From NCBI RefSeq assembly GCF_043876815.1, contig NZ_JBAWKA010000002.1, positions 62,001 through 126,000 of the forward strand: a DNA stretch of 64,000 nucleotides, in the 5' to 3' direction. Shown piece by piece: positions 1 through 9,460 of this stretch (its first letter is position 1; the number at the start of each line of letters is the position of its first letter). The stretch comes from Gaetbulibacter_A sp043876815. Lineage in GTDB: Bacteria; Bacteroidota; Bacteroidia; Flavobacteriales; Flavobacteriaceae. The translations under genes and the position numbers were made by a program. The notes under the pieces are model-generated. The model was not told where the DNA came from, did no database searches, and saw only the letters and a program-made list of their open reading frames with translations.

Positions 1-69
1 CAATTTGTTATACAGGAACAAGGTCTAAATGATGTCGAGGTTTTCATTGACGATATTGGATTTGATTAA
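1..69 (+). CDS. C-terminal end of a gene entering from the left (possible carbohydrate-binding domain)
   Basis: Frame 1 is open from the first base to a TAA at 67-69 and gives 22 residues ending in FIDDIGFD. This ending resembles the last strand of jelly-roll carbohydrate-binding domains, which often finish with a phrase like 'fyiDDisf'; the binding-domain-like protein at 36.3 kb ends similarly (FFDDFSL). The rest of the gene lies outside the window, so its function cannot be stated. The reading frame is supported only by its openness and this motif. Confidence 0.55.
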   Translation, partial: QFVIQEQGLNDVEVFIDDIGFD

Positions 70-571
70 AAATCTTATTTGTGTTTAGTTGAAGCTTGTT
101 TAATAAACCTCTTAATGCAAATTTATCAATGCAAAAAGTGTTAAGAGGGTTAAACGGGTGAAGTTTTAAATGCTCTAATTAAGAATTATTAGAGTTAGTT
201 AATAAACTGGTGATAAAGCGAAAATTACGATTGTAATGGCGTTTTGTTACCAGTTTTTTTGGTTTTTGTTACTAATAAAAATGTAAATAATTCATTCAAG
301 AAAAACTAATTGTCTTTTCCAAAATTCCATGAGTATTTTTCATAATACCGATTTACCTTAGAACAAAAACCTTGTACTATTAGGGATAATTCTACCCCTT
401 TTATTAACGCAATTGAAATAATTTTGAATTCATACTAGGATAAAGTTTCGAATCCGAAAAAGCCTAGTCTGAAGTTGATTAGAAGAAATATATTTGAGAA
501 CATTGTTTTTCTTTCAAAATGGTCCTGTGTTCAAAAAAATATGCGCTAATAGAAGTAATAGCTAAAAGGAA
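70..571. other. 502-bp gene-free stretch with small inverted repeats and a possible -7 box
   Basis: No convincing coding frame is seen. An inverted repeat CCTCTTAA (108-115) / TTAAGAGG (141-148) and a smaller hairpin CTCTAAT (173-179) / ATTAGAG (188-194) lie just after the upstream gene and could end its transcript, but neither has a clean T-run. TATATTTG at 489-496 fits the Bacteroidota -7 consensus TAnnTTTG and lies 76 bp before the next gene; no well-placed -33 TTG accompanies it, so the promoter call is weak. Confidence 0.35.
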
Positions 572-2350
572 ATGGTAGTCTTTAATATGGTAAAGAAATT
601 TTGTGTTCGCTTTATAGGCAGAGGTCAAAAAAGAAATATGATACTTTTCGTCTTTCTTTCTATAATGCTGGCTGTATCAATTTCGGGTTTTAAACCTTTT
701 CAGAACCAAAATAGTTCTTATTCCTATTGGCCCGATTACCAGCATCTCGATCTTACTAATTTAGACACAATTGCAGCGCAAAACTGGATAAACAACGATC
801 ATATTGTTCATGGCTGGGACTGGTCCTTGCCCGAATTTGTTGAACCTGCTCCAGGATCGCTTGTTGGACTTCAAAGAATTATTGGTTTAAATAAGGAATT
901 TCAACCACTGGATTTAAAATTCAAATCTAATGCTGTGGGTATTTTGTGGGTAAAATGGCGAGATATTGAGCCTACTGAGGGCCAATATAACTTTGAGCCT
1001 ATCATAAATCGCATAAAACAAGCTAACAAAGTTGGTTCAGAAATCATTTTGAGAATTCTTTGTCATTCAAAATCACGCGGATCTGATGATAAAGCACTTC
1101 AGCGAGGCGAGGCCCCTTTATGGTTAGAGGATCTAGGAGTGAACTTACTCCCGAAAGAGCGCTCTGGACATAATTTAAATTTTGATCCAGCTCACCCTGT
1201 TTTTCACAAACATTATTTAGCACTTATTAAGGCGCTGAAAGAAAGTGGAATTCCAAACATGGTCAAGGCAGCTTATACAGGTTATGCATCGCATAGTTTT
1301 GGAGATGAAGGCATCGGACCTTTTAGAGAACAAAATAGTGCGGCGAACGATACCGTGCGGCATGTTCGGGAGCGTTTGGACGCTTGGGGGCAAGCGTTTA
1401 AAGGGCAGGAGGATAAGGTTTTTATGGGTGCTCCCAGTGATTATGGATTTAGAAAGGGTTTCGGAGTACGTCGTGGTTTTGTTGAAATGTATCTCTATAG
1501 AATTCCAAGCCAAAATTTGGGGCAATATATTAATGAAGAAGGGTATCTCATGGTTGATGAGGATGCCCCGATCATGAAATATAATTGTTTTAATGGGGAA
1601 GTGAATGAAGAATATGAAAAAGCCTGGGCGACTTCAGATCGTGGATTCCAGTTCGGGAAAACCACAGAAGCATTTCCATATCGTTATTTTACAAGTAACT
1701 TAAGGGCCTTACAAATGCGCTGTAATTACATTCATACTACGGGACATTTGATTCCTAAAATGTTACCATTTATTGCTCTCGAATTGGGGCGAACTGTAGA
1801 AAATGCTCCTGATGTATGGACCTATTTGAGAACGAGCTTTATCAAACCAAATTATTACAAGAAATTTGATTACCGTAACAGAATTCAAACTGAGGATGAA
1901 AAACAAGAGGGTATACCGGTTAAAAATTTTGAGAGGTGGCTCTATCAGAGAGATGCTCCTGGGTTTGAAACGCAACCGGAGATAAAAATTGAACACCCCA
2001 TTGAAATGTGGATGGTTCAACCCGGGAAGTATTTTGATTATATTGCTAGATCAGGAAAAAAAATAGGCTTCGATATTGATGATCGATGGCAAAAAAATAA
2101 AGATAAACTGGCCATTAAAATTACCTATATAGATAAGAATAGAGGTCAAATACTTCTCAAATTTAATGAAGGGACTCAAATGAAGTCATTGGCTCTAATA
2201 GGAGATCAAAAATTGAAAACGGGAACCTTTTTTATTGATAACATGACCAAAAATAGTATGTCTCACAATTTTGATTTTACACTTGAAGCCGGAGAGAATA
2301 CAGATAATCTTGTGGTCTCTATGGTAAGAGTTGTGGCGACTAAAAAATAA
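572..2350 (+). CDS. Unassigned secreted TIM-barrel-like glycoside hydrolase (paralogue of the gene at 59.3 kb)
   Basis: I cannot place this 592-residue protein in a named family. A hydrophobic N-terminal segment (about 23-40) suggests export. The phrase 'WVKWRDIEPTEGQYNF' (about 126-141) is the type seen after strand 2 of clan GH-A (beta/alpha)8 hydrolases. Glu246 in GDEGIGP and Glu343 in NGEVNEEY are spaced like acid/base and nucleophile, and both are kept in the paralogue at 59333-60988. A beta-sandwich-like tail follows from about 450. Start: ATG at 572 has AAAGGA immediately upstream but too close; ATG 587 or 638 (MILFVFLS) are alternatives. The next gene begins about 30 bp downstream. 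A glycosidase role is inferred from the fold signature and the PUL context. A DUF4832-like protein is another possibility. Confidence 0.6.
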   Translation: MVVFNMVKKFCVRFIGRGQKRNMILFVFLSIMLAVSISGFKPFQNQNSSYSYWPDYQHLDLTNLDTIAAQNWINNDHIVHGWDWSLPEFVEPAPGSLVGLQRIIGLNKEFQPLDLKFKSNAVGILWVKWRDIEPTEGQYNFEPIINRIKQANKVGSEIILRILCHSKSRGSDDKALQRGEAPLWLEDLGVNLLPKERSGHNLNFDPAHPVFHKHYLALIKALKESGIPNMVKAAYTGYASHSFGDEGIGPFREQNSAANDTVRHVRERLDAWGQAFKGQEDKVFMGAPSDYGFRKGFGVRRGFVEMYLYRIPSQNLGQYINEEGYLMVDEDAPIMKYNCFNGEVNEEYEKAWATSDRGFQFGKTTEAFPYRYFTSNLRALQMRCNYIHTTGHLIPKMLPFIALELGRTVENAPDVWTYLRTSFIKPNYYKKFDYRNRIQTEDEKQEGIPVKNFERWLYQRDAPGFETQPEIKIEHPIEMWMVQPGKYFDYIARSGKKIGFDIDDRWQKNKDKLAIKITYIDKNRGQILLKFNEGTQMKSLALIGDQKLKTGTFFIDNMTKNSMSHNFDFTLEAGENTDNLVVSMVRVVATKK

Positions 2351-2380
2351 TTGGCAACTATCCTAATAATAAAAATAACC

Positions 2381-4063
2381 ATGAAAAATTATAGAATATT
2401 AACGCTACTGTTATTGATCGTGCTTAGTTTAACTCATTGTAAAAAGGCTATGATTCCTCCGGTGAAAGCGCCATTCGATAACGTTGACAAGTATGCCATA
2501 AATGATTGGTGGAATTATGCGGCTAAAGTTCGTGGGACAAAATCGATGATACTCGATTTAGAGGTGCCAAGAGATGAGGTTGTTTGTTTTGGGATTTATA
2601 CTACGCATAAAAAAGTACTAAAGCTTACGGCTCAATTATTTCCCTTGTATCCTGATGAAACTAGAGAAGTAAGATTAGAGCTAAAGAAAGATGGGAATTG
2701 GATAGAGGTGGCCAGTCAGAAAGTGAATGATATTGGTTGGTCTACGACATTCAGGATCGAAAATTGGGACGAAACTAATAATGTTCCATATCGTTTAAGA
2801 CATGGAGAGAATGCTGTCTTCGAAGGACTGATTAGAAAAGATCCAATAAATAAAAATGAAATTTCAGCGGCCTTATTAAGTTGTAATTCTAACAAAGATC
2901 GTGGTATGAGAGAAGAATTCTCTCGAAATATAAATTATTTGGATCCTGATGTTGTGTTTTTTGTTGGCGATCAGAGTTATGATCATAAAGAGCACACGGC
3001 CGCATGGTTATTATTTGGTTTACAGTTTCGTGAAGTTTTTAGAAATCGTCCTTGCGTAACAATGCCTGATGATCATGACATCGGACAATATAATTTATGG
3101 GGAGAAGGTGGTAAAAAAGCAAGTTCCATGACTGGCGATGATGGCGGTTACTTTTTTAGTCCAGAGTATGTGAAAATGGTAGAACGTTGCCAGACGGCTC
3201 ATTTACCAGATCCTTATGATCCTATCCCTGTAAAGCAGGGAATTGGTGTGTATTATACGAATTTCTTAGTTGGAGGCATTGATTTTGCGATTATTGAGGA
3301 CAGAAAATTTAAAAGCGGTCCAAAAGGAAAAATTCCTCAGCAAGGGCCTCGTCCAGATCATATTATAGATTCTAATTATGATCCCAAGTCTATCGATCTT
3401 GAGGGTTTAACCCTATTAGGAGAAAGGCAATTGAAATTCCTGCAGGATTGGGGGCAAAACTATGAAGGTGTTGCCATTAAGTCGGTAGTTTCGGCTACAG
3501 GTTTTTGCGGTGGTGCACATCGCCACGGCAAATTCGAAAATTATTTACATGCCGATTTAGACTGTAACGGTTGGCCACAAACAGGAAGAAATAAAGCTTT
3601 AAGGCTCCTTGCCGATGCAGGTGCAGTTCATTTGGCGGGTGATCAACATTTAGCCACCTTGGTGCAGCATGGCATTGATGAATATCGTGACGGTCCCTTT
3701 GCCTTCGTTTCTCCAGCCATTGTAAATACAATCTATCGAAGATGGTGGCATCCCCTTGATGAAAAATCTGGTAATAACAAGGATCCTAAAAATCCTTTGG
3801 AGTTTACCGGTGATTATCAGGATGGTCTTGGAAACAAAATAACGATGCATGCCTACGCCAATGTTGAAGGTCCTGAAAAACTAAATGATGGGTTTGGTTT
3901 CATTCGTTTTAATAAGAAAGAAAAAAGCGTGAAATTCGAATCCTGGGCCAGGTTTACAGATGTTACGAAAAAAGAAGCCAAAGAAATGGAGGGATGGCCC
4001 AGGACAATCTACCGTAATGATAGTGATGAAAGTATGACATGGACCATCGATACTCTTAAATAG
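2381..4063 (+). CDS. PhoD-like metallophosphatase lipoprotein
   Basis: The 560-residue product has a lipoprotein-type signal peptide with Cys20, so it is probably membrane-anchored. Metallophosphatase signatures of the PhoD family are visible: SCNSN (about 167-171), FVGDQSYDH (about 194-202, Asp197), a DDHD cluster (230-233) and a late HLAGDQH near 425. Known members cleave phosphomonoesters or phosphodiesters using a Ca/Fe centre; the substrate here is unknown. I chose the ATG at 2381 over an in-frame TTG at 2351 because the signal peptide starts there. It follows the hydrolase at 572 by 30 bp and is probably co-transcribed. A phosphatase beside carbohydrate enzymes could act on phosphorylated or otherwise charged glycans, but that is inference. 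Confidence 0.75.
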   Translation: MKNYRILTLLLLIVLSLTHCKKAMIPPVKAPFDNVDKYAINDWWNYAAKVRGTKSMILDLEVPRDEVVCFGIYTTHKKVLKLTAQLFPLYPDETREVRLELKKDGNWIEVASQKVNDIGWSTTFRIENWDETNNVPYRLRHGENAVFEGLIRKDPINKNEISAALLSCNSNKDRGMREEFSRNINYLDPDVVFFVGDQSYDHKEHTAAWLLFGLQFREVFRNRPCVTMPDDHDIGQYNLWGEGGKKASSMTGDDGGYFFSPEYVKMVERCQTAHLPDPYDPIPVKQGIGVYYTNFLVGGIDFAIIEDRKFKSGPKGKIPQQGPRPDHIIDSNYDPKSIDLEGLTLLGERQLKFLQDWGQNYEGVAIKSVVSATGFCGGAHRHGKFENYLHADLDCNGWPQTGRNKALRLLADAGAVHLAGDQHLATLVQHGIDEYRDGPFAFVSPAIVNTIYRRWWHPLDEKSGNNKDPKNPLEFTGDYQDGLGNKITMHAYANVEGPEKLNDGFGFIRFNKKEKSVKFESWARFTDVTKKEAKEMEGWPRTIYRNDSDESMTWTIDTLK

Positions 4064-4115
4064 TATTAATCAATTCGCCTTTTTATTTGGAATTCTTAGG
4101 AATTAAAAAAAATAA

Positions 4116-5066
4116 TTAGAGTATTTTAATTGAGAAGCTACAACTAAACACCTTGGAAGATTCTAATTGAATGATCCCTTCTTTTTGTTCGAGTTTTTTA
4201 CTGTGGTCATAATTATCTGAAATACCGTGCCAAGGTTCTATACACACAAAAGGGGAATTTCCAGCGGACCAAATACCCAAATACGGATAGTTCCTAAAGA
4301 CGACTTTTAGGTATTTTTTATTTGTAGGTTTGTATACAATAGTTGCTGTTGAAAACGGATTCGGATTAAAGGTTAAAGAACCATTATCGAATAAAGTATC
4401 TGAAATGTTTAATTCGCCTGGGGCGTTCATGACTTCTGAGTAATCATCAATATAAAACCCCTCATTCTTATTTTTTGTTTTAACTTTAGTTTTTTTGTCA
4501 AAAACCAATTTGTAATCGTGGCGTTTTTGTCCGGCTTCAAATGGACAATTAAATGCCGGATGGGCACCTAAGGAAAAATACATCGTTTCTGAATTAGGAT
4601 TTGTAACTTCATAATTTACTTGAAGGGTATTTCCTTTCAAGGTGTATTTTACCTTTAGAATATAATCAAAAGGATACATTCTTTTTGTTTCGGTGGTACC
4701 CTGTTGTTGGAAGGTAATAGAGTTGTGCATCTTTTTAATGACTCTGAAATCGTAATCACGTACAAATCCATGCTGTGGCATGGAATACGTTTTTCCTTTT
4801 AAAATATATTCCCTGTCTATTAATGGTCCTACAATTGGAAATAAGATAGGGGCATGGCGATTCCAGTACTTAGGATCAGCCTGCCAAATATATTCAAGAG
4901 AATCCGACTTTAAACTGGTCAATTCTGCACCTTTTGCCAAAATAGTTGCGGTTAATTTTTCGTTGGAAATTGAATAAGAATTTTGTTGGGCAAATGCCCT
5001 ATTGGATAAAAGGTTTGTAAAAAGTAGTGAAAGTAATAAAAGACATAACAGATTATTTTTCTTCAT
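4116..5066 (-). CDS. Secreted aldose 1-epimerase (galactose mutarotase) family protein
   Basis: A 316-residue protein with a Sec signal peptide (cut near AFA-QQ, about 26). It matches the mutarotase beta-supersandwich family: HAPILFPIVG (71-80), QHGF with His99, GAHPAFN with His169 (the likely catalytic acid position), and IEPW with Glu277 (the likely base). The family interconverts alpha and beta anomers of galactose, glucose or related sugars. The export signal suggests action on sugars released in the periplasm. It converges with the PhoD-like gene and diverges from the hybrid sensor at 5270, so the 203-bp gap at 5067-5269 must hold promoters for both. Confidence 0.8.
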   Translation of the reverse strand: MKKNNLLCLLLLSLLFTNLLSNRAFAQQNSYSISNEKLTATILAKGAELTSLKSDSLEYIWQADPKYWNRHAPILFPIVGPLIDREYILKGKTYSMPQHGFVRDYDFRVIKKMHNSITFQQQGTTETKRMYPFDYILKVKYTLKGNTLQVNYEVTNPNSETMYFSLGAHPAFNCPFEAGQKRHDYKLVFDKKTKVKTKNKNEGFYIDDYSEVMNAPGELNISDTLFDNGSLTFNPNPFSTATIVYKPTNKKYLKVVFRNYPYLGIWSAGNSPFVCIEPWHGISDNYDHSKKLEQKEGIIQLESSKVFSCSFSIKIL

Positions 5067-5269
5067 GTTGACCTTCTTCGATAATTTTTTGGTTTTGAGT
5101 AAAAGTAATTTTTAATAATATCCAAAGGGTTGGTAAATTGTCAGTTTAGGTTCAATTAGCGTCACTAGTTAAGAATTTATTAATTTAAAGCCTTGTTATT
5201 TACTAAAAATTAATTTAATTGTCCTTAAATTTAATATTTGATATTTGTTAATAACTAAGGTCGGTATAA

Positions 5270-8200
5270 TTGCTAACGAAAAATTTAAATATAAATCCTT
5301 TTAGGAAGTCTGTTTGGCTGTTTCTTAATCTGGCCATTGTGGGGCTTTTTCAACTGGTCTATGCTCAAAATCCAGTTGAGTTTAAGCAATTGACAGGTGA
5401 AAATGTTTCAACACAAAGCATAACCTATGCCGTAGTTCAGGATAGTATTGGAAATGTCTGGATCGCCTCTGAGGAGGGTGTTTTGAAACACAACTCAAAA
5501 TTTTACAAAGTTTATAACACGTACAACGGTTTACCAAGTTCTGTTAGTAACAGAACCATGGATATTTTTATAGATTCCAAACAACGTATTTGGGCTGGTA
5601 TGGAAAATGGCATTTGTTTATATGACAATACCTTAGACCAGTTCAATATTGTTGGAAAAACGCCGGATATCAATCCTTCTTTAGTGAATAAAATTATTGA
5701 GGATGATAAAGGAAATATTTGGATTGCTTGTTATAACGGCTTATGGAAATACAATCCTGATAGTAAGGATGATACCCTTGTTCGTTTAATAAGTAATCAT
5801 GTTCTATATTTTATCTATTATTTAGAGAATCAAATTTATGTTGGTGCTTCCGACGGTTTATACGTATACGATATTAATAGTGATATATTATCGCCCGTTT
5901 CTTCTGATATTAAAAATGTTGATATAATCAATAAGGTTAACAATACCTTATATGTAGGTACTAAATCTGGAAATATTTACACACTCAATCCATTATCAAA
6001 TAAGTTAAATGTTGTTGATTTTAAAAATTCTAGGAATTATCCTATCTCTGATATTTGTAACGACGATCTTGGTAATATTTATTTGGCCACCGATGGAGAC
6101 GGCTTGTACTATTTAGATAAAAATTTTAATGTTCTCAATCATTTTGTAGATGATATTGATGATGCAAACTCTATTTCCAGTAATGGTATTTATGATGTAG
6201 AAATAGGCAACGAGGGTATTTTATGGTTGGCGACTTACGGTGGGGGTGTGAATTATTTCAATTCATTCCGCTTACCTTTCAATAAAATTCAACATCGAAT
6301 TAATAATGAAAACAGTCTGGTTACAAATTTTACCAGAGCGATTGCTATTGACAAGAAGAATAGATTATGGTTTGGTACTAAAAAAGGAGTGAGCATATGG
6401 AATCCTAAAACAAACAACTGGAAACACCTAAATGATTTTTCAGGTCCGGGAAGTAGTGACAATGTCGTTTTAGCCCTTGCTGCAGATGATGATTTTATGT
6501 GGATGGGGACCTACAATAACGGTTTGTTAAGAGTGAATATAAACACCTATGGTATCACGAAATTTGATTCGAAGAAATCTCAAAAACTTCAATTAAATAA
6601 GGTTTATACTGTTTGTAAAGATTCCCAAAATAACATTTGGTTTGGAGGTATCCAAGGAGATGTAACCGTTATAAGGTCGAATGGAAAAATAGATACCTAT
6701 CCTATTCAGCCTATAAAGTCAATTATAGAATCTAATTCGGGTGATATTATTGCTGCAGGGAAAAATGGTGCATACAGAATTAATCCAAACAAATCAAGAT
6801 TTGAATTAATTGATGGTACAAAACCAACAACCCAAAGTAGAGCTTATTCCAATATTAACGCCTTGGCTCAATTAAATAATGGAACATTACTCTTAGCAAC
6901 TAATGGTACCGGCTTAATGTTTTATGATTTTAATAGCCAGCAATCCAAAAAGTTGGACATGCAATCCGGTTTACCCTCCGATATTATTCAAGGGGTTATT
7001 GTTCAGGATAATAATAATATCTGGGCAAGTACAACCAAAGGGTTAGCGCATATCAGAACAAATTCTACAGATACCATCATAAATATATATGACAAACGCG
7101 ATGGCTTAGCCTGTACGGAATTTAATTACGGTAGTTTCGCTAAGCTTAAAGATTCGCTTTTCGCCTTTGGTGGCGTGGATGGCGTATCAACTTACAATCC
7201 TTTCGAAATTAAAGGCCATAACTATAAACCTGTTTTAGTATTCGATAAATTCAGATTATTTAATAAGGATGTTAACCCGGGAGAGTCAAAAATATTAAAA
7301 AGTCATATTAATGTTACCAAAAAAATAACTCTCAAAAGTAATGAGAACTCTATACAAATGGCATTTACGGGGGTATCTCATGGCGCCCCTTCAAAAGTAA
7401 AATACTCATGGAAACTTGAAGGATTCGATCCGGATTGGAGCACTCCTAGCTATAACGCCTTCGCCACATACACAAATTTGGGTTCTGGCAGTTATACTTT
7501 TAGAGTAAAGGCTGCTGATAAGTATGGTAATTTCGGTGATGAACGTGCAATTGATATTATGGTATTATCGCCATGGTGGGCCACTAACGAAGCCGTTTTT
7601 ATTTATGTGCTAATTATAATTGGTGTTATTTTACTAATTATACATTTTACCAGTGTGATAGTGAATAAAAGAAATGCTGATGAACAAATTGATATGTTCA
7701 ACAACATTACCCATGAAATAAAAACACCACTTACCATATTATTGTCGTCATTGGATAATGCTACGGAACAAACCCAAAATGATATTCCCAAAGATCAAAT
7801 AAAAACAACAGTGAAACGCATTAGTTCATTATTTGAACAGATGCTAAATTTTCATAAGGCCACTACGGATAAATTTGGAAAAGGTTATGTAACTCCCATT
7901 AATCTCGAAAAGCATATTCAAAAAATGCTAAATGATTTCAAACCGTTATTTGATGAACGAAATTTAAAAATTGAAGTGAAAAACCATTGGTCTAATGACC
8001 TATTCTATTACAACAAGGAAACCTTTGATAAGGTACTTCTTAATTTGATCTCGAATGCAATAAAATACTCTTTCGATGATAATAAAATCATTATAGAATT
8101 AAATAAAACAATGTCCGGTGAACTTCGATTAAAAGTGAAAGATTTTGGAATGGGAATCCCAAAAGATCAACAAAAATTTATCTTAAAACGCTATTATCGG

Positions 8201-9202
8201 GCTCGAAATGTAATTAACAGTCAGAGACCAGGTACCGGATTGGGTTTAATTATGATCAAGAAACTCATTGAGAAAAATGGAGGATCCATCAATTTCGAAA
8301 GTCAGGAAAATAAAGGAACCACATTTACTGTAATTCTAAAGAATTTTAAAGCAAAACATCAGGAAACAAGCTCAGAAAAAATTCAAATACAAGGTGATGT
8401 TTTAATAGAGCATGAGGATCCGAGTGAATTGGCAGAATTAAGTGATAATAAAATCCTGATCGTTGAAGACAATGATGAGCTTCGAAATATTTTGGTAGAA
8501 TCATTAGGTACTCATTTTCAGGTTTTTGAAGCTCATAATGGGGAGGAAGGATTAAAAATGGCAATGCAAAATTTCCCCGACCTAATTCTGACCGATCTTA
8601 TTATGCCGGAAATGGATGGTATTGAAATGTCGAAGCGTATTAAGAAAGACATTAATTTGAATCACATTCCAATTTTTATGCTCACAGTTCTTCAAAATTC
8701 TGTTCAAAAACTTGAAAGCCTAGAAAGTGGTATTTCTGAGTATATTGAAAAACCCATTAACATGCCATTTTTGTTGGCTAAGATTGTAAATACCTTTAAA
8801 TGGCAACAAAAGTTAAGAGAAAAGTACATTCATGAGACAGAGGCAGACAATGCTGCGTCTTTCAGAAATGAAAATGATCAGAAGTTCTTAGAAGATCTTG
8901 AAGGATCTGTGCTTCAAAACATTGAAAACAATAACTTTTCTGTACACGACCTATCGAGCATTTTCGGGATGAGTAGAACTTCATTATATATGAAACTGAA
9001 AAGTCTTGTTAATTTATCTCCCCAGGATTTTATTATTCATACCAAATTAAAACAAGCCAAAAAATTACTTATTCACGGCGATAAAAGTATCAAAGAGGTT
9101 GCGTACGCTTCTGGTTTCTCCAACCCTAAATATTTTAGTACCTCTTTCAAGAAATTTTACGGCCAAACACCAACAGGTTTTGTTGATAGTTTGCAGGAGT
9201 AA
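5270..9202 (+). CDS. Hybrid two-component sensor/regulator 1 (HTCS)
   Basis: A 1310-residue single-chain signalling protein. Domains in order: signal peptide; periplasmic Reg_prop beta-propeller repeats with recurring 'D..GniWi.t..gGl' phrases (about 40-650); Y_Y_Y domain (about 690-765); membrane helix (about 774-797); HisKA with phospho-acceptor His815 in HEIKTPL; HATPase with DFGMGIP and GTGLGL; receiver with Asp1109 in LTDLIMP; C-terminal AraC-type HTH. Such proteins sense an oligosaccharide and activate a nearby susCD operon; here the SusC gene starts 258 bp downstream in the same direction. The start appears to be TTG at 5270: no ATG, GTG or other TTG in this frame would include the whole signal peptide. 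Confidence 0.9.
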   Translation: MLTKNLNINPFRKSVWLFLNLAIVGLFQLVYAQNPVEFKQLTGENVSTQSITYAVVQDSIGNVWIASEEGVLKHNSKFYKVYNTYNGLPSSVSNRTMDIFIDSKQRIWAGMENGICLYDNTLDQFNIVGKTPDINPSLVNKIIEDDKGNIWIACYNGLWKYNPDSKDDTLVRLISNHVLYFIYYLENQIYVGASDGLYVYDINSDILSPVSSDIKNVDIINKVNNTLYVGTKSGNIYTLNPLSNKLNVVDFKNSRNYPISDICNDDLGNIYLATDGDGLYYLDKNFNVLNHFVDDIDDANSISSNGIYDVEIGNEGILWLATYGGGVNYFNSFRLPFNKIQHRINNENSLVTNFTRAIAIDKKNRLWFGTKKGVSIWNPKTNNWKHLNDFSGPGSSDNVVLALAADDDFMWMGTYNNGLLRVNINTYGITKFDSKKSQKLQLNKVYTVCKDSQNNIWFGGIQGDVTVIRSNGKIDTYPIQPIKSIIESNSGDIIAAGKNGAYRINPNKSRFELIDGTKPTTQSRAYSNINALAQLNNGTLLLATNGTGLMFYDFNSQQSKKLDMQSGLPSDIIQGVIVQDNNNIWASTTKGLAHIRTNSTDTIINIYDKRDGLACTEFNYGSFAKLKDSLFAFGGVDGVSTYNPFEIKGHNYKPVLVFDKFRLFNKDVNPGESKILKSHINVTKKITLKSNENSIQMAFTGVSHGAPSKVKYSWKLEGFDPDWSTPSYNAFATYTNLGSGSYTFRVKAADKYGNFGDERAIDIMVLSPWWATNEAVFIYVLIIIGVILLIIHFTSVIVNKRNADEQIDMFNNITHEIKTPLTILLSSLDNATEQTQNDIPKDQIKTTVKRISSLFEQMLNFHKATTDKFGKGYVTPINLEKHIQKMLNDFKPLFDERNLKIEVKNHWSNDLFYYNKETFDKVLLNLISNAIKYSFDDNKIIIELNKTMSGELRLKVKDFGMGIPKDQQKFILKRYYRARNVINSQRPGTGLGLIMIKKLIEKNGGSINFESQENKGTTFTVILKNFKAKHQETSSEKIQIQGDVLIEHEDPSELAELSDNKILIVEDNDELRNILVESLGTHFQVFEAHNGEEGLKMAMQNFPDLILTDLIMPEMDGIEMSKRIKKDINLNHIPIFMLTVLQNSVQKLESLESGISEYIEKPINMPFLLAKIVNTFKWQQKLREKYIHETEADNAASFRNENDQKFLEDLEGSVLQNIENNNFSVHDLSSIFGMSRTSLYMKLKSLVNLSPQDFIIHTKLKQAKKLLIHGDKSIKEVAYASGFSNPKYFSTSFKKFYGQTPTGFVDSLQE

Positions 9203-9460
9203 AACCCAGAATAGTAGATTTTTATAATTCAGTATATTTTCTTGTTAAATTTTAAAATTACCACATTTTTAGAGGGTTAATATTGTGAAAATGCTAGAAT
9301 TTGACGATAAATATACCCTTTTTGATAATTATTAAAACTCTAAAAGGGATTAAAAAAGTAGCTTAGCAGTAACTAAACTCAAAAAATAAATTACCAACTA
9401 GACTAAAAATTTGAGGTTTGATTTCAGACACTAAATTTTAAGACTAATAACTAAAAAACA

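Noticed and set aside
4091..4110. Hairpin between the convergent PhoD-like and epimerase genes
   Set aside because: The stem is only 5 bp and the adenine run is on the wrong side for a terminator in either direction.
9316..9348. CCCTTTT/AAAAGGG inverted repeat upstream of the first SusC gene as an operator
   Set aside because: The arms are low-complexity and 19 bp apart; such repeats are expected by chance in this AT-rich gap.
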